This document shows positions 24,318 to 34,486 of a DNA stretch of 64,000 bases, piece by piece (within the stretch, counting starts at the first letter, position 1; every line of letters begins with the position of its first letter). Position numbers and translations under genes: made by a program. The notes beneath the pieces were generated by a model. The model was not told the DNA's origin. It ran no database searches and worked only from the letters and a program-made list of their open reading frames with translations. This DNA comes from Luteibacter jiangsuensis (GTDB lineage Bacteria; Pseudomonadota; Gammaproteobacteria; Xanthomonadales; Rhodanobacteraceae), in the NCBI RefSeq assembly GCF_011742555.1, contig NZ_JAAQQR010000002.1, forward strand, positions 558,001-622,000, given 5' to 3'.

Positions 24318-25103
24318 TCACATCAGGTTGCGGCCGTGGAAGAGTTCCTCGATCTCGCGCCGGAGCAGCGATTCGATGCGCTGGCGCTCCTTGAACGAGA
24401 GGTCGTCGGCCTGGGCCTCGAACAGGTAGGTGTCGAGGTCGAAATCCTTGATGTGCATCTTCGTGTGGAAGATGTTTTCCTGGTACACGTTCACGTCGAA
24501 CATTTCGTACTTCTGGCGAATGTGCTTGGCCAGGTAGTCCTGCACGGAATTGATCTTGTGGTCGATGAAGTGCTTCTTGCCCTTCACGTCGCGGGTGAAA
24601 CCGCGCACGCGGTAGTCGGCGATGACGATGTCGGACTCGAAGCTGTCGATGAGGTAGTTCAGGGCCTTCAGCGGCGAGATGACGCCGCAGGTGGCCACGT
24701 CGATGTCGGCGCGGAACGTGGCGATGCCGTTGTGCGGGTGCGTTTCCGGATAGGTATGGACGGTGATGTGGCTCTTGTCCATGTGCGCCACGACGGCGCC
24801 GGAGATGGTATCGCGGCCGAGCTTCTCCACCACCGGCTCCTCGGAAATGAGGATGGTGACGGACGCGCCCTGCGGATCGTAGTCCTGGCGCGCGATGTTC
24901 AGGATGTTCGCACCGATGATCTCCGCCACGTCCGTGAGGATCTGGGTGAGGCGGTCGGCATCGTACTGTTCGTCGATGTACTCGATGTAGTTCTGCCGCT
25001 GCTGTTCGGAAACGGCATAGCAGATATCGTAGATGTTGAAGCTCAGCGCCTTGGTAAGGTTATTGAAACCCTGCAGGCGAAGGCGGGGAAGCGGTTTGAC
25101 CAC
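24318..25103 (-). CDS. speD: S-adenosylmethionine decarboxylase (pyruvoyl enzyme)
   Basis: 261 residues, class of the E. coli/Xanthomonas type. It makes decarboxylated SAM for spermidine synthesis. The self-cleavage site is in [13 protein letters not shown], where the serine becomes the pyruvoyl group. The GTG start gives the family N-terminus ([19 protein letters not shown]), and GGAGAG lies 8 bases upstream. It is divergent from clp, a neighbour pair conserved in xanthomonads. Confidence 0.97.
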   Translation of the reverse strand: MVKPLPRLRLQGFNNLTKALSFNIYDICYAVSEQQRQNYIEYIDEQYDADRLTQILTDVAEIIGANILNIARQDYDPQGASVTILISEEPVVEKLGRDTISGAVVAHMDKSHITVHTYPETHPHNGIATFRADIDVATCGVISPLKALNYLIDSFESDIVIADYRVRGFTRDVKGKKHFIDHKINSVQDYLAKHIRQKYEMFDVNVYQENIFHTKMHIKDFDLDTYLFEAQADDLSFKERQRIESLLRREIEELFHGRNLM

Positions 25104-25435
25104 AGCGACTCTCCGAGGCCGGGGGAGGCGGCCAGCAGCAGACACGGGTTAGCAGCAAGGGTCCCCGCAGGATGAAAAAGCACCGGACGGGAAAGTCTGC
25201 CCGGAGCTTGTGTACGGCGTGAGACAGGGGTCCGGACGCCGAGGGGGTGAAATTATGGGGCAAGATGGCGAGGATTTGAACAAGTCGGCGCCCCATCCCC
25301 CGAAGTGGTGGATTTTGCCGGCCCGATGTCTGCAATAATCGGGAAGGGACATGGCGAGTCGGCGACGCATGACGGAAATCCGTCAGCAGACCGCCGAAGG
25401 GGACGCCATGCCATTGAGGCTCAACGGAATCTGCT

Positions 25436-26131
25436 GTGGCTCAACTCAAATACATGTTGCAACAGGCGTTCGAACGGTCGCAGGCTCCCTCGAGCTTCGC
25501 ACCCGACCCGGCTTCGATGGGTCGCTTCCTGGACGCCTGTCACCGTCGCCGTTATCCGGGGAAAACGGCGATCATCCGGCCGGGGGACCCGGCCAACACG
25601 CTCTACTACGTGGTAGACGGGTCGCTTGCCGTCTGCACGGAGGATGAGGAAGGTCGCGAGCTGATCCTTGCCTACATCAATCGGGGCCAGTTCATCGGCG
25701 AAATGGGCCTGTTCGTGGAGCAGGCGCAGCGCGAGTCGCTGGTGCGCACCCGGACGGCCGTGGAAATGGCCGAAATCAGCTACGAGCGGCTTTTCCAACT
25801 GCTCGAAGGGCCGCTGGCCGCGGAATGCCCGAAGCTGCTCTTCGCGATCGGCTCGCAGCTCACCCAGCGTCTTCTGCGCACCTCCCGGCAGGTCAGCCGC
25901 ATGGCGTTCATGGATGTGACGAACCGGGTGTCGCGCACCCTGCTCGACCTCTGCCAGGAACCCGATGCCATGACCCACCCGGACGGCACGCAGATCCGCA
26001 TCTCGCGCCAGGAAGTCAGCCGCATCGTGGGCTGCTCCCGCGAAATGGTGGGCCGCGTGCTCAAGCAGCTCGAGGAAGAGCGGATGATCGACGTCTCGGG
26101 CAAGACCATCGTGGTGCGCGGCACCCGCTGA
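25436..26131 (+). CDS. clp: CRP-like global regulator Clp
   Basis: A 231-residue CRP/FNR-family regulator: cyclic-nucleotide-binding fold (about 25-150, with YVVDGSLAVCTEDEEGRELI and GQFIGEMGLF) and a C-terminal HTH (SRQEVSRIVGCSREMVGRVLKQLEEE). Close to Xanthomonas Clp, which is released from DNA by cyclic di-GMP and controls virulence and exoenzyme genes. The start is a GTG; no strong ribosome site is visible. It is divergent from speD across about 330 bases. Confidence 0.95.
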   Translation: MAQLKYMLQQAFERSQAPSSFAPDPASMGRFLDACHRRRYPGKTAIIRPGDPANTLYYVVDGSLAVCTEDEEGRELILAYINRGQFIGEMGLFVEQAQRESLVRTRTAVEMAEISYERLFQLLEGPLAAECPKLLFAIGSQLTQRLLRTSRQVSRMAFMDVTNRVSRTLLDLCQEPDAMTHPDGTQIRISRQEVSRIVGCSREMVGRVLKQLEEERMIDVSGKTIVVRGTR

Positions 26132-26146
26132 GGTCCGCGCTCCGGC

Positions 26147-27097
26147 TCAGCCGCCCCCGTACACCATGTAGACGTCGGCCCGGTCGTAATGGGAGCCGGG
26201 GCGGATGGCGGCTTGCCGGACGAATCCCGCCCGCTCGTACATGGCCAGGGCGCGGTCCAGCCGGCTGTTGGACTCCAGGAAAAGCTCCCGGCCACCGCGC
26301 CGGCGGTATTCGGCGATCGCCGCGTCGAGCAGTGCCCGGCCGGCGCCCAACCCGCGGAAGTTCTCGTCCACGCCCATCTTGGAGAGCTCGTAGACGCCCT
26401 CCCCCTCGTGGATGAGCGCGCAGGTGCCCACCACCTCGCCCGCATAAAGGGCGAAGAGGATGGCGCCGCCGGGGGCGATGATCAGGCCCTCGGGGTCGTC
26501 GAACAGCTTCCTGTCCACCGCCTCGACGCGGAAATGACGCTCGAGCCACTGCTGGTTCAGTCGGCGGAAGTGGTCGCGCAGCGCCGGCTCGAACGGAACC
26601 ACCTGCACGGTCGCGCGGCTCAACGCTTCCCGCTGCAGCAGGATGGTTTGCACCAGCGGGCGTTCGCGCAGCGCCTGCTCGCAGTTTTCGATGGCTTCCA
26701 GCATGGCCATACCGCTGGGCCCCAGCGTTTCGCTCATGCCGCGCCGGATGGCGAGCCACACCGGGCCGAGGTCGCCAAGGGCGCGATCGCCGGCCTCGGT
26801 GAGAGCGAGCACGCTGCGTCGCCCGTCGTGCGGGTCGCGCCGCCGTTCGACCATGCCGGCGTCCACCAGACGGTCGGCGAGCTGGCTGACGGCCGAGTGG
26901 GTCTGGCCGATAGCCAGGGCCATGTCGGTCACCGTCGTCGGCCCGACGTCGCGGAGGTAACGCAGCACCGGGAACCACCGCGATTCGATGGCCGCGCCGC
27001 ACGCGCGATAGACCTCGTCGATAGCCGTGTAGAACTGATCGCTCAAGGCCTTGAGTCGGCTCCCAAGGGCCAACTCGCGCAAGGAAGAGAGGTACAT
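26147..27097 (-). CDS. MarR-GNAT fusion protein
   Basis: A 316-residue two-domain protein. Residues about 1-145 are a MarR-type winged helix (VTDMALAIGQTHSAVSQLAD and a wing ending MVERRRDPHDGR). Residues about 160-316 are a GNAT acetyltransferase (acetyl-CoA loop GVDENFRGLGAGRALLDAAI). It probably combines DNA binding with acetylation of an unknown substrate. It converges with clp. Fusions of this type are known but rarely characterised. Confidence 0.9.
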   Translation of the reverse strand: MYLSSLRELALGSRLKALSDQFYTAIDEVYRACGAAIESRWFPVLRYLRDVGPTTVTDMALAIGQTHSAVSQLADRLVDAGMVERRRDPHDGRRSVLALTEAGDRALGDLGPVWLAIRRGMSETLGPSGMAMLEAIENCEQALRERPLVQTILLQREALSRATVQVVPFEPALRDHFRRLNQQWLERHFRVEAVDRKLFDDPEGLIIAPGGAILFALYAGEVVGTCALIHEGEGVYELSKMGVDENFRGLGAGRALLDAAIAEYRRRGGRELFLESNSRLDRALAMYERAGFVRQAAIRPGSHYDRADVYMVYGGG

Positions 27098-27230
27098 CTG
27101 TGGTCTCGCAGGATGTGAGGGATCAGGCTAGCTGCGGCAAGACGACGCGTGCAAGCGCCAGAAGTTGGTCTTCATGCCCTCATCTCGCCGACCTCGTATA
27201 TGGTGGCTACATGATCCACCGGACAAAACC

Positions 27231-27977
27231 ATGGACTGGAATCAATTCCTGATCTTCGTCGGCGTAGGTTTGCTGGCCCAGCTCGTCGACGGCGCGCTGG
27301 GCATGGCCTATGGCATTGTCTCCAATGCCGTATTGCTGGCGCTCGGTTTGCCGCCGGCGGTCGCCAGCGCCACCGTGCATACCGCCGAAGTGTTCACCAC
27401 GGGCGTGTCCGGCGGTGCGCACGCCCTGTTCGGGAACGTGGACTGGCGCGCGTTCCGCCGCCTGGCCATCCCCGGCGTGATCGGCGGGATCATCGGCGCA
27501 TGGTTCCTGGCCAGCGTGCCGGGCGACGCGCTGAAGCCCTTTGTCTACGCCTATCTGCTGATCCTCGGCGTGGTGGTGCTCGTGCGCGCCGCGGGGCGCG
27601 TGGTGTCCCACCATCGCGTGCGGCACAAGGGCATCCTCGGTTTCTTCGCCGGCCTGCTCGATGCCATCGGCGGCGGTGGCTGGGGGCCCATCGCCACGTC
27701 CACGCTGCTCGCGCGCGGCGGTCCCGTGCGGCAGACGATCGGCACGGTGAACGCGGCCGAGTTCGTCGTGACCATCGCCATTTCGTCGACCCTGGTCGCG
27801 CATATGGGCATCCAGCATTGGCCGATCGTGCTGGGCCTGCTCGCCGGAGGCGTGCTTGCCGCGCCGGTGGCCGCCTGGCTGGTGCGGCACCTGCCGCCGC
27901 GCTACGTGATGACCGCGGTGGGCTGCCTCATCGTCGGCATCAGCCTCTACCAGCTCGGCAGGTATCTCCTGGGGTAG
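27231..27977 (+). CDS. TauE/SafE (TSUP) family permease
   Basis: A 248-residue inner-membrane protein with 7-8 helices and the two TSUP repeats (GALGMAYGIVSNAVLLALGL and GLLDAIGGGGWGPIATSTLL). Such proteins move sulfur oxyanions or organic acids. The start is the ATG giving MDWNQFL. It is a single gene, convergent with the HAD phosphatase; no sulfur-metabolism partner is nearby. Confidence 0.88.
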   Translation: MDWNQFLIFVGVGLLAQLVDGALGMAYGIVSNAVLLALGLPPAVASATVHTAEVFTTGVSGGAHALFGNVDWRAFRRLAIPGVIGGIIGAWFLASVPGDALKPFVYAYLLILGVVVLVRAAGRVVSHHRVRHKGILGFFAGLLDAIGGGGWGPIATSTLLARGGPVRQTIGTVNAAEFVVTIAISSTLVAHMGIQHWPIVLGLLAGGVLAAPVAAWLVRHLPPRYVMTAVGCLIVGISLYQLGRYLLG

Positions 27978-27999
27978 CCGACGCTCCCCGGGGCGCTTC

Positions 28000-28707
28000 C
28001 TAGTACCAGTGCAGTATTTCGAGCTTGTCGCCCAGCAGGCGTCCCGCCTTCTTCGCCGTCTTCGGCGTGGGGTTGACGAGCCGGGCCGCTTCGGCAGCCT
28101 TCAGCATGGGCACGTCCGACAAGGAGTCGCCGTAAGCGACAGCCCAGGGCCGCGCGATGCCTGCGCGATCGAGCGTGCGCACCTTGGCATGGTGCACGTT
28201 GTGGCTGACGAAACGCATGCCGACGAGACCCATGCGAGCCTGCGAAGCCACGAGTTCGTAGCCACCGAGATTCACCTCGTCGAGCATGGCCTCCACCATC
28301 TTCTGCTCGTTGCCCGTCACGATCACCACGCGGTCGCCGGCAGCGATGTGTCGCCGCAGCGCCGCCACCGCGTCCCGGCAGAAGACGCCAGGGCGCCGTG
28401 CGTATGCGCGGCCGAACGCGGCCATCGAACGCCGGCATGCGGCCTCGCTGCGGCCGAAGGTAACGACGCGCAGGAAGACACGGCCCAGGAAACGGTTGCC
28501 CGCGACGCCGCCGATGAGGAACGGCACGAGCGGCAGCAGGGGCAGCGCCAGCAGGAGGCGCCAGCGGCCCACGCCGGAAAGGCGATGGCGATAGAACAAT
28601 TCCAGCGTCTGGTGGCGAACGATCACCCCATCGAAATCGAACAGCACCACGCGTGCTGCCTCGGCGGCGGGTTCGTCGAACGCCGCCGTTTCCATCGCCT
28701 GTTCCAT
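28000..28707 (-). CDS. HAD-superfamily phosphatase (PSPase-like IB type)
   Basis: A 235-residue HAD hydrolase with motif I VLFDFDGVIV, motif II VIVTGNEQ, and motif III/IV YGDSLSDVPML. The cap segment has a hydrophobic helix (LLLALPLLPLVPFLIGG), as in membrane-associated IB members. The substrate is unknown; phosphoserine or phospholipid-related phosphatase activity is plausible. It starts 8 bases after trpC and may be co-transcribed. A second in-frame ATG lies four codons later. Confidence 0.87.
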   Translation of the reverse strand: MEQAMETAAFDEPAAEAARVVLFDFDGVIVRHQTLELFYRHRLSGVGRWRLLLALPLLPLVPFLIGGVAGNRFLGRVFLRVVTFGRSEAACRRSMAAFGRAYARRPGVFCRDAVAALRRHIAAGDRVVIVTGNEQKMVEAMLDEVNLGGYELVASQARMGLVGMRFVSHNVHHAKVRTLDRAGIARPWAVAYGDSLSDVPMLKAAEAARLVNPTPKTAKKAGRLLGDKLEILHWY

Positions 28708-28714
28708 TCGCTCG

Positions 28715-29566
28715 TTACTGCTTGTGTGTCGCGGGGTGAGGATGCGTGCCGAACAGCTTGTGCAGCTCGGCACCCGGGTCTGCCGCGCGCATGAACGCCT
28801 CGCCCACCAGGAAGGTGTGGATGCCCGCTTCGCGCAGCTTGCGCACGTCTTCCGCCGTATGGATGCCCGACTCGGCCACGATGGCCGTTTCCGAGCCCAC
28901 ACGGTCCTTCAGGCGCAACGAGGTGCCCAGGGATGTCTCGAAGGTGCGCAGGTTGCGGTTGTTCACGCCGATCAGCGGCGCAGGCGTGCCGAGGGCGATT
29001 TCCAGTTCTTCCTCGTTGTGCACTTCCATCAACACGTCGAGATCGAGCTCCGCGGCAAGCAGCGAGAGTTCGGTGAGGCGCTCCTCGTCGTAGATGCGGT
29101 CGCCGTCGGGCTCCTTCTGGGCGAACGCGGCGACGATCAGCAGGATGCAGTCGGCGCCGATCGTGCGGGCCTCGTACACCTGGTACTCGTCGATGATGAA
29201 ATCCTTGCGCAGGATCGGCAGGCTGCACGCCGCACGCGCCTGGCCCACGAAATCCTCGTGGCCCTGGAAGAAATCGGCATCGGTAAGCACGGAAAGACAG
29301 GTGGCGCCGCCCAACTCGTAACTGCGCGCAATGGCTGCTGGATCGAAGTCCTCGCGGATGAGGCCCTTGCTCGGGCTGGCCTTCTTGATCTCCGCGATGA
29401 CGGCCGGCTCGCCGTCATGCAGGCGCTTGTCGATCTCGGCGACGAAGCCCCGCGTCGGCTCGAGGTCGGCGATGCGCGCCGCCAGATCGTCGAGGCTGCG
29501 CTTGCGGCTGCGCTCGGCGATCTCTTCGAGCTTCCGGTCGAGGATGCGATGGAGGATGTCGGGCAT
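28715..29566 (-). CDS. trpC: indole-3-glycerol phosphate synthase
   Basis: A 283-residue TIM-barrel enzyme closing the indole ring in tryptophan synthesis. Signatures: VIAEIKKASPSKGLIR near the N-terminus, ILRKDFIIDEYQVYEAR, GVNNRNLRTFE and AESGIHTAEDV. It is the monofunctional type, without fused PRAI. AGGAAC lies about 8 bases before the ATG. Last of trpG-trpD-trpC, 49 bases after trpD. Confidence 0.98.
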   Translation of the reverse strand: MPDILHRILDRKLEEIAERSRKRSLDDLAARIADLEPTRGFVAEIDKRLHDGEPAVIAEIKKASPSKGLIREDFDPAAIARSYELGGATCLSVLTDADFFQGHEDFVGQARAACSLPILRKDFIIDEYQVYEARTIGADCILLIVAAFAQKEPDGDRIYDEERLTELSLLAAELDLDVLMEVHNEEELEIALGTPAPLIGVNNRNLRTFETSLGTSLRLKDRVGSETAIVAESGIHTAEDVRKLREAGIHTFLVGEAFMRAADPGAELHKLFGTHPHPATHKQ

Positions 29567-29615
29567 CGGAGGGAGTTCCTTGGGTAGAGCCGGGGACTGG
29601 GGAGCCCCGACCATA

Positions 29616-30647
29616 TCAGGCACCGAGCCGCTGCGTCTCGGCCACGAACGCGTCCATTTTTGCACGTGCCGCGCCGCTTGCAATGGTGGCCCGCGCAAGG
29701 TCGATGCCCGCCTGTATCGAGGACGTCACATCGGCCGTATAGAGCGCCGCGCCCGCGTTCAGGCAAACGATGTCCTGCGGCACGCCAGGTACGCCGCCGA
29801 TGGCGTCCAGCAGCATGGCCTTCGAACCCTCGGCGTCGTCGACGCGGAGGTTCCGGCCGGAGGCCATGGACAGGCCAAAATCCTCCGGCTCGATCTCGTA
29901 TTCGCGCACGACGCCGTCGCGGAGTTCGCCCACCATGGTGGCCGCGCCCAGGGAGATCTCGTCCATGCCGTCCCGGCCCCACACGACCATGGCGTGCCGC
30001 GCGCCCAGGGCCTGCAATGCACGGATCTGGATGCCGACGAGGTCGGGATGGAACACGCCCATGAGGATGTTGGGGGCGCCCGCGGGATTGGTCAGCGGCC
30101 CGAGGATGTTGAAGATGGTTCGGACGCCCATCTCCTTGCGCACCGGCGAAACCACCTTCATGGCGGGATGATGGTTGGGCGAGAACATGAACCCGATGTC
30201 CACGTTCGCCATGCACACGGCCACCTGGGCCGGAAGGAGATCGATGCGCGCACCGAGCGCCTCCAGCACGTCGGCACTGCCGGATTTCGACGATACGCTG
30301 CGCCCGCCATGCTTCGCCACGCGCGCACCCGCGGCCGCTGCGACGAACATCGACGCCGTGGAGATATTGAACGTGGAAGCCCCGTCGCCGCCCGTGCCCA
30401 CGATGTCCACGAAGTGCGGGTGCGGGCCGGCGTCCACCTTGGAGGAAAGGTCGCGCATCACGCGTGCGGCACCGGTGATCTCGCCGACCGTTTCCTTCTT
30501 CACGCGCAGGCCGGTGAGGATCGCCGCGGTCATCAGCGGGCTGACGTCGCCGCGCATGATCTGGTGCATCAGCTCGATCATCTCGTCATGGAAGATCTCG
30601 CGGTGTTCGATCGTGCGCTGCAGCGCCTCGGACGGAGTGATGGGCAT
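29616..30647 (-). CDS. trpD: anthranilate phosphoribosyltransferase
   Basis: 343 residues, typical length. The PRPP site is [18 protein letters not shown], and the anthranilate site has [20 protein letters not shown] and [12 protein letters not shown]. It acts second in tryptophan synthesis. It lies 12 bases after trpG; the three genes form a split trp operon without trpE in view. Confidence 0.98.
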   Translation of the reverse strand: MPITPSEALQRTIEHREIFHDEMIELMHQIMRGDVSPLMTAAILTGLRVKKETVGEITGAARVMRDLSSKVDAGPHPHFVDIVGTGGDGASTFNISTASMFVAAAAGARVAKHGGRSVSSKSGSADVLEALGARIDLLPAQVAVCMANVDIGFMFSPNHHPAMKVVSPVRKEMGVRTIFNILGPLTNPAGAPNILMGVFHPDLVGIQIRALQALGARHAMVVWGRDGMDEISLGAATMVGELRDGVVREYEIEPEDFGLSMASGRNLRVDDAEGSKAMLLDAIGGVPGVPQDIVCLNAGAALYTADVTSSIQAGIDLARATIASGAARAKMDAFVAETQRLGA

Positions 30648-30659
30648 CGAGCGCGTTCC

Positions 30660-31256
30660 TTAAGCGGCGAGCGGCAACGGCATGCCGAGGAAATTGCGCA
30701 GCAGGTCGTGGCCATGCTGGGTAAGGATGGACTCGGGATGGAACTGCACGCCTTCGATGTCGAGCGTGCGGTGGCGCAAGCCCATGATCTCGTCGACGGA
30801 ACCATCGTCGCGCTCCGTCCAGGCCGTGACCTCGAGGCACTCCGGCACCGAGTCCTTCTCCACCACCAGCGAGTGGTAGCGCGTGGCCTCGAACGGGTTC
30901 GGCAAACCGGCGAACACGCCCCGCCCGAGATGCCGCACCGGCGACGTCTTGCCGTGCATGATTTCGCGCGCCCTTACCACCTTGCCGCCGAACACCTGCC
31001 CGATCGCCTGATGCCCGAGGCAGACCCCGAAGATGGGCAGCTCGCCCGCCATCTCGCGGAGGATGTCCATGGACACGCCCGAATCGTCCGGCGTGCCCGG
31101 CCCCGGCGAGATCATGATCCGCGACGGTGCCAGCGCGCGGATGTCCGCGACCGTGAGGGCGTCGTTGCGCACGACCTTGACCTCCTGCCCCAGCTCGCCC
31201 AGGTACTGCACGAGGTTGAAGGTAAAGCTGTCGTAGTTGTCGATCATCAGCAGCAT
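30660..31256 (-). CDS. trpG: anthranilate synthase glutamine amidotransferase subunit
   Basis: A 198-residue class I glutamine amidotransferase. The nucleophile lies in [10 protein letters not shown] and the His/Glu pair in VQFHPESI; the N-terminal [17 protein letters not shown] is typical. It supplies ammonia to TrpE, and in many bacteria also to PabB. First gene of the trpGDC operon. The start could also be the ATG three codons on. Confidence 0.97.
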   Translation of the reverse strand: MLLMIDNYDSFTFNLVQYLGELGQEVKVVRNDALTVADIRALAPSRIMISPGPGTPDDSGVSMDILREMAGELPIFGVCLGHQAIGQVFGGKVVRAREIMHGKTSPVRHLGRGVFAGLPNPFEATRYHSLVVEKDSVPECLEVTAWTERDDGSVDEIMGLRHRTLDIEGVQFHPESILTQHGHDLLRNFLGMPLPLAA

Positions 31257-31259
31257 AGA

Positions 31260-31310
31260 TGGACCTAAACCCATAATTCCATTAAACTTTTTATAAAACA
31301 AGCCTCGATC
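31260..31310 (-). promoter_or_regulatory. AT-rich leader/promoter region of trpGDC
   Basis: A markedly AT-rich patch within GC-rich DNA. On the minus strand TTGTTT, a 17-base spacer and AATTAT form a weak sigma-70-like promoter just upstream of trpG. I see no leader peptide with tryptophan runs and no clear attenuator. The rest of 31311-31617 holds no supported gene or element. Confidence 0.35.
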
Positions 31311-31617
31311 GTACCTTAGAAGGACCGTCGATTCGCCCAGGTACGAACGATGCGACTTGCTTGAACAGAATCCCATTCTCGCATGGAGGTGTCGCGGGTA
31401 GCGTGCCTCATCCACTGCCCGCGACCACCGGACCAGCCAGTCGCCACCAAGCGGGATTTGTGGCGAGCGATGAAAAGGCGCGCTTGTCGGGTTGGCAGGC
31501 GCGAGGCAACCTGCGCCGATAGTCACCCGCGGGACGTGGCATTGAATTCGAGCTTGCTCTTTTGCGTCAGGTGACCTGCCCATTCGAATCGCCCCCCGGG
31601 CCTTGCCTGAAACGATC

Positions 31618-32139
31618 ATGACAAAGCTGGAAATCGCTGAACTGCAAAGGGTCTTCATTTCGCGTCTGGATACGCTGGATCACATCCTCGATGTAGCCGA
31701 GATGAGCCTCCCCGATCTAGGCGCGGCTCTGCAGGAACGAATTGCACCCGACATGTTCCCGCTTGGCACGCAGATCGCGTTCGCCTGCAACCAGCCCCGC
31801 GGGTTCTCGCAATGGTCCATGGGTCACCGCGTCGACAGCCTGGCGGCGGAAGTCGATTCGGTCGAACTGGCCCGCAATTACATCGCCGGCACTAGGGCGC
31901 TTGTCGCCGCCGTGAGCATCGACGATTCCAAATTGGACGAGGTGAAGCGCGTGGGACTTGGGCCCGGCCTCTATTGCGAACTTCCGGCTCGCCAGTACGT
32001 CAGCGACTTTCTCCTACCGAACTTCTATTTCCATATCTCCATCGCGTACGCGATCCTGAGAAAGATCGGCGTGCCGATCGGAAAGACGGATTACATGAAT
32101 TTCCTGGCGCCCCATGTGAAGCGCGAGGCAGCCCCATAA
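31618..32139 (+). CDS. DUF1993 family protein
   Basis: A 173-residue soluble helical protein resembling the DUF1993 branch of the DinB/YfiT-like fold ([20 protein letters not shown] at the start, [20 protein letters not shown] and a C-terminal GKTDYMNF). Function unknown. It is a single gene at the start of the accessory stretch, converging with a LysR gene 19 bases away. Confidence 0.78.
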   Translation: MTKLEIAELQRVFISRLDTLDHILDVAEMSLPDLGAALQERIAPDMFPLGTQIAFACNQPRGFSQWSMGHRVDSLAAEVDSVELARNYIAGTRALVAAVSIDDSKLDEVKRVGLGPGLYCELPARQYVSDFLLPNFYFHISIAYAILRKIGVPIGKTDYMNFLAPHVKREAAP

Positions 32140-32158
32140 TTTGCAGGCAGCGGCACGA

Positions 32159-33052
32159 TCACGGCATGGCGCGCGCAGCTTCGCCTTGGAGCCACTCAAC
32201 GAAGCGTTGTGCGGGACCCCGAAGCCGGCGATGGGCGGGGTACACGATGTAATACGACCATCGCCCGCGCAGCACGGGGACCGGCAATTGAACGAGCCGT
32301 CCCGATTGGATAAACGGCTCGGCGGTCCGGTCCCGCGCCAGCGCGATGCCGAGCCCCAGCGCGGCAGCATTGAGGGCGGCATTGGAATCGCTGAAGTGAA
32401 ATCGTTCGTCGGGCGTTACACCACGCACTTTCGCTGCGCGGAACCAATCATGCCAACCTTGCCTGCCCGCATCGCCGATCAGGGGCATGCGTGCGACAGC
32501 GGCAACAGATTCGATCGGGCACATGCGGACCATTGCCGGCGAGGCCACTGGAAAAAGGTGCTCAGGCATCAACAGGTGGGCAGCAAGCCCGGGCCAGTGT
32601 CCCCCTCCGAGGCGGATACCGAGATCGGGGCCACCCTCCTCGAACTGCGACAGAGCCGCCCCGGTCTCGATGCTCAGCCGGATGCCGGGATGGAGGGCTG
32701 CGAAGCTCGGCAGCCGCGGGAGCAACCAGCCGCAGCTCCAGGAATGCAGGGTGACGATCCGGACGAGCTCGTTGTCTGCCGGACTCCTACGCAACCTGCC
32801 GATCACGTCATCGAGATCCGCAAGGGTGCTGCTTGTGGCATCGGCCAGCAGGAGGCCTGACGGCGTAAGGAGGACGCCCCGCGCATGGCGATGGAAGAGG
32901 GCAATGCCAAGCCTGGCTTCCAGCTTGCGTACGTGGTGGCTGACAGCACTGGCCGTGAGGTTGAGCTCATGAGCGGCGTGCGCGAAGTTCTGGTGGCGTG
33001 CAGCGGATTCGAATGCAGCGAGTGTCGGCAGCCAGTCCGAGCGAAGGGTCAT
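32159..33052 (-). CDS. LysR-family regulator (GcvA-like)
   Basis: A 297-residue LTTR with an N-terminal HTH (FESAARHQNFAHAAHELNLT, then SAVSHHVRKLE) and a periplasmic-binding-like effector domain. The N-terminal style is that of the GcvA/AmpR branch. It is divergent from a small cupin gene, about 100 bases apart, which is its likely target by the usual LysR rule. Confidence 0.9.
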   Translation of the reverse strand: MTLRSDWLPTLAAFESAARHQNFAHAAHELNLTASAVSHHVRKLEARLGIALFHRHARGVLLTPSGLLLADATSSTLADLDDVIGRLRRSPADNELVRIVTLHSWSCGWLLPRLPSFAALHPGIRLSIETGAALSQFEEGGPDLGIRLGGGHWPGLAAHLLMPEHLFPVASPAMVRMCPIESVAAVARMPLIGDAGRQGWHDWFRAAKVRGVTPDERFHFSDSNAALNAAALGLGIALARDRTAEPFIQSGRLVQLPVPVLRGRWSYYIVYPAHRRLRGPAQRFVEWLQGEAARAMP

Positions 33053-33154
33053 TGCGAGCCTCAAGCAAAATTTGTCACTGGCGATGGAAGTTTGCGCTTG
33101 TGAACTTTGTGCGTCGGCGGAGAATCGAGCCAAGCATATCAACCAGACATCCTA

Positions 33155-33523
33155 ATGGAGCTTGCAGTGCCAAATTTCGTTCAATCCGTAACGTCACCTC
33201 ACCAAGCCCTTATGATCGACGGGATCCCGACGGTGGATATCGGCGCGGGGTGCCTCAGGCGCGACCTGCCGTCGACGCCGGGCGTTCGGCTATGGATCGT
33301 CGACATGCAGCCTGGCGCCCAATGGCCGCATGTCGACCACCATGACACCGGGGAAGGCTTCTATGTCATCGATGGGGAACTCATTGAGGGGGAAAGGCGC
33401 CATTGCGCCGGCACGTGGGTCCATTTCGCTCCCGGGACATGGCATCAGCCACGCACCGTGTCCGGCGTACGGCTGCTCGGCTACAACCTCAACGTTGCAG
33501 CATTCAACGCCGCGATTCCCTAG
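33155..33523 (+). CDS. cupin-domain protein
   Basis: A 122-residue single-domain cupin. Metal-binding motif 1 is visible as WPHVDHHDTGEGFYVIDGEL and motif 2 as FAPGTWHQPRT. Substrate unknown; such proteins are often small oxygenases or isomerases, or ChrR-like sensors. Divergent from a LysR gene and convergent with a second LysR gene. Confidence 0.85.
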   Translation: MELAVPNFVQSVTSPHQALMIDGIPTVDIGAGCLRRDLPSTPGVRLWIVDMQPGAQWPHVDHHDTGEGFYVIDGELIEGERRHCAGTWVHFAPGTWHQPRTVSGVRLLGYNLNVAAFNAAIP

Positions 33524-33589
33524 TGAACTCGAGAGCGAACGCCCGGCACTTTTCACAGCGGGCGCACCGCCTCGGCAGCCGATCGTTCC

Positions 33590-34486
33590 TCACTCTGCCA
33601 TAGCTTCGGCGACAAGCTGCTTGGATACTGCACTCGTGACGGTGCCAGCTCCCTCACGCAAGGCGGCGGGAACGGAACGGCGAAGGCGTACACGCAACTC
33701 AAGCGACGGAAGGGCACCACGTGTGTTCACCGTGCTCAGTCGCCCAACTCGTAAGTCGTCCAGCACGGCATGGCGCGGCAGGAAACCCAAGGCCCGCCCG
33801 CTGCATACCCCGCGGCGCACGCCATCGAGTGTGCCCGTTGAGACTACATGCCGAGAGACCCCCTCGCGACGCACCCAGTCTCGCGCGGCCGCGTGAAGCG
33901 CGCCTTCCGGATCAGGTACCAACAACGGCCACGTATCCTCTATGGGAGAAGTGTCTTCGGCTTCGCGCAGCAACATCAACGGAATCGAATGCGCGGGTAT
34001 CGCTGAACGGCTACTCCGCGTACGTGCCCGTTCCAGTGTGAGTAGCAGGTCGATACGGCCAGCGGCGAAAGAAGCCTTCAATGTTTCGCACAGCCCAACG
34101 GAAACTTGCAACTCCAATTGCGGGTGCGCACTTCGGCAAGCGTGAAGCGCCATCGGGAGCAGATGTGTACCCACCGATTCGACCGTACCCACCACTAGTC
34201 GCACGGGCATGGCGAGCGCCTCTGCGTGCGCGCGCTCGGTGGCGAGGAGAATGGATCGCGCATGCGGAAGGAGCCGACGGGCCACCTCCGTCAACGCAGC
34301 TGAGGCCCCAGGCATCCGCTCCAGCACAGGATGGCCTAGCGCTCGCTCCAGCGAAAGCAGTGCTTCGGAAAGCGTCGATTGAGCTACCCCGAGTCGCCGT
34401 GCAGCCTTACCGACGCCCCCAGCCTCAGCTAAAGCCACGAGTGCGGCGAAATGCCTGAGTTCCAACGGTGTCTTTTTCCCACCCAT
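33590..34486 (-). CDS. LysR-family regulator
   Basis: A 298-residue LTTR: N-terminal HTH (FAALVALAEAGGVGKAARRL, then GVAQSTLSEALLSLERAL) and an effector domain. The start is the ATG of MGGKKTPLEL. It is divergent from an isochorismatase gene 88 bases away, its likely target. The first codons and the divergent promoter region have a degenerate duplicate at 36527-36627. Confidence 0.9.
   Translation of the reverse strand: MGGKKTPLELRHFAALVALAEAGGVGKAARRLGVAQSTLSEALLSLERALGHPVLERMPGASAALTEVARRLLPHARSILLATERAHAEALAMPVRLVVGTVESVGTHLLPMALHACRSAHPQLELQVSVGLCETLKASFAAGRIDLLLTLERARTRSSRSAIPAHSIPLMLLREAEDTSPIEDTWPLLVPDPEGALHAAARDWVRREGVSRHVVSTGTLDGVRRGVCSGRALGFLPRHAVLDDLRVGRLSTVNTRGALPSLELRVRLRRSVPAALREGAGTVTSAVSKQLVAEAMAE

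Noticed and set aside
22129-24321. A single 730-codon gene including L13
   Set aside because: The true rplM start at 22557 gives exactly the family length, and the rest of the frame runs antisense to coq7.
31377-31574. A 62-residue protein in the gap upstream of the DUF1993 gene
   Set aside because: No ribosome site, no recognisable pattern and a composition like other random frames in this GC-rich DNA.
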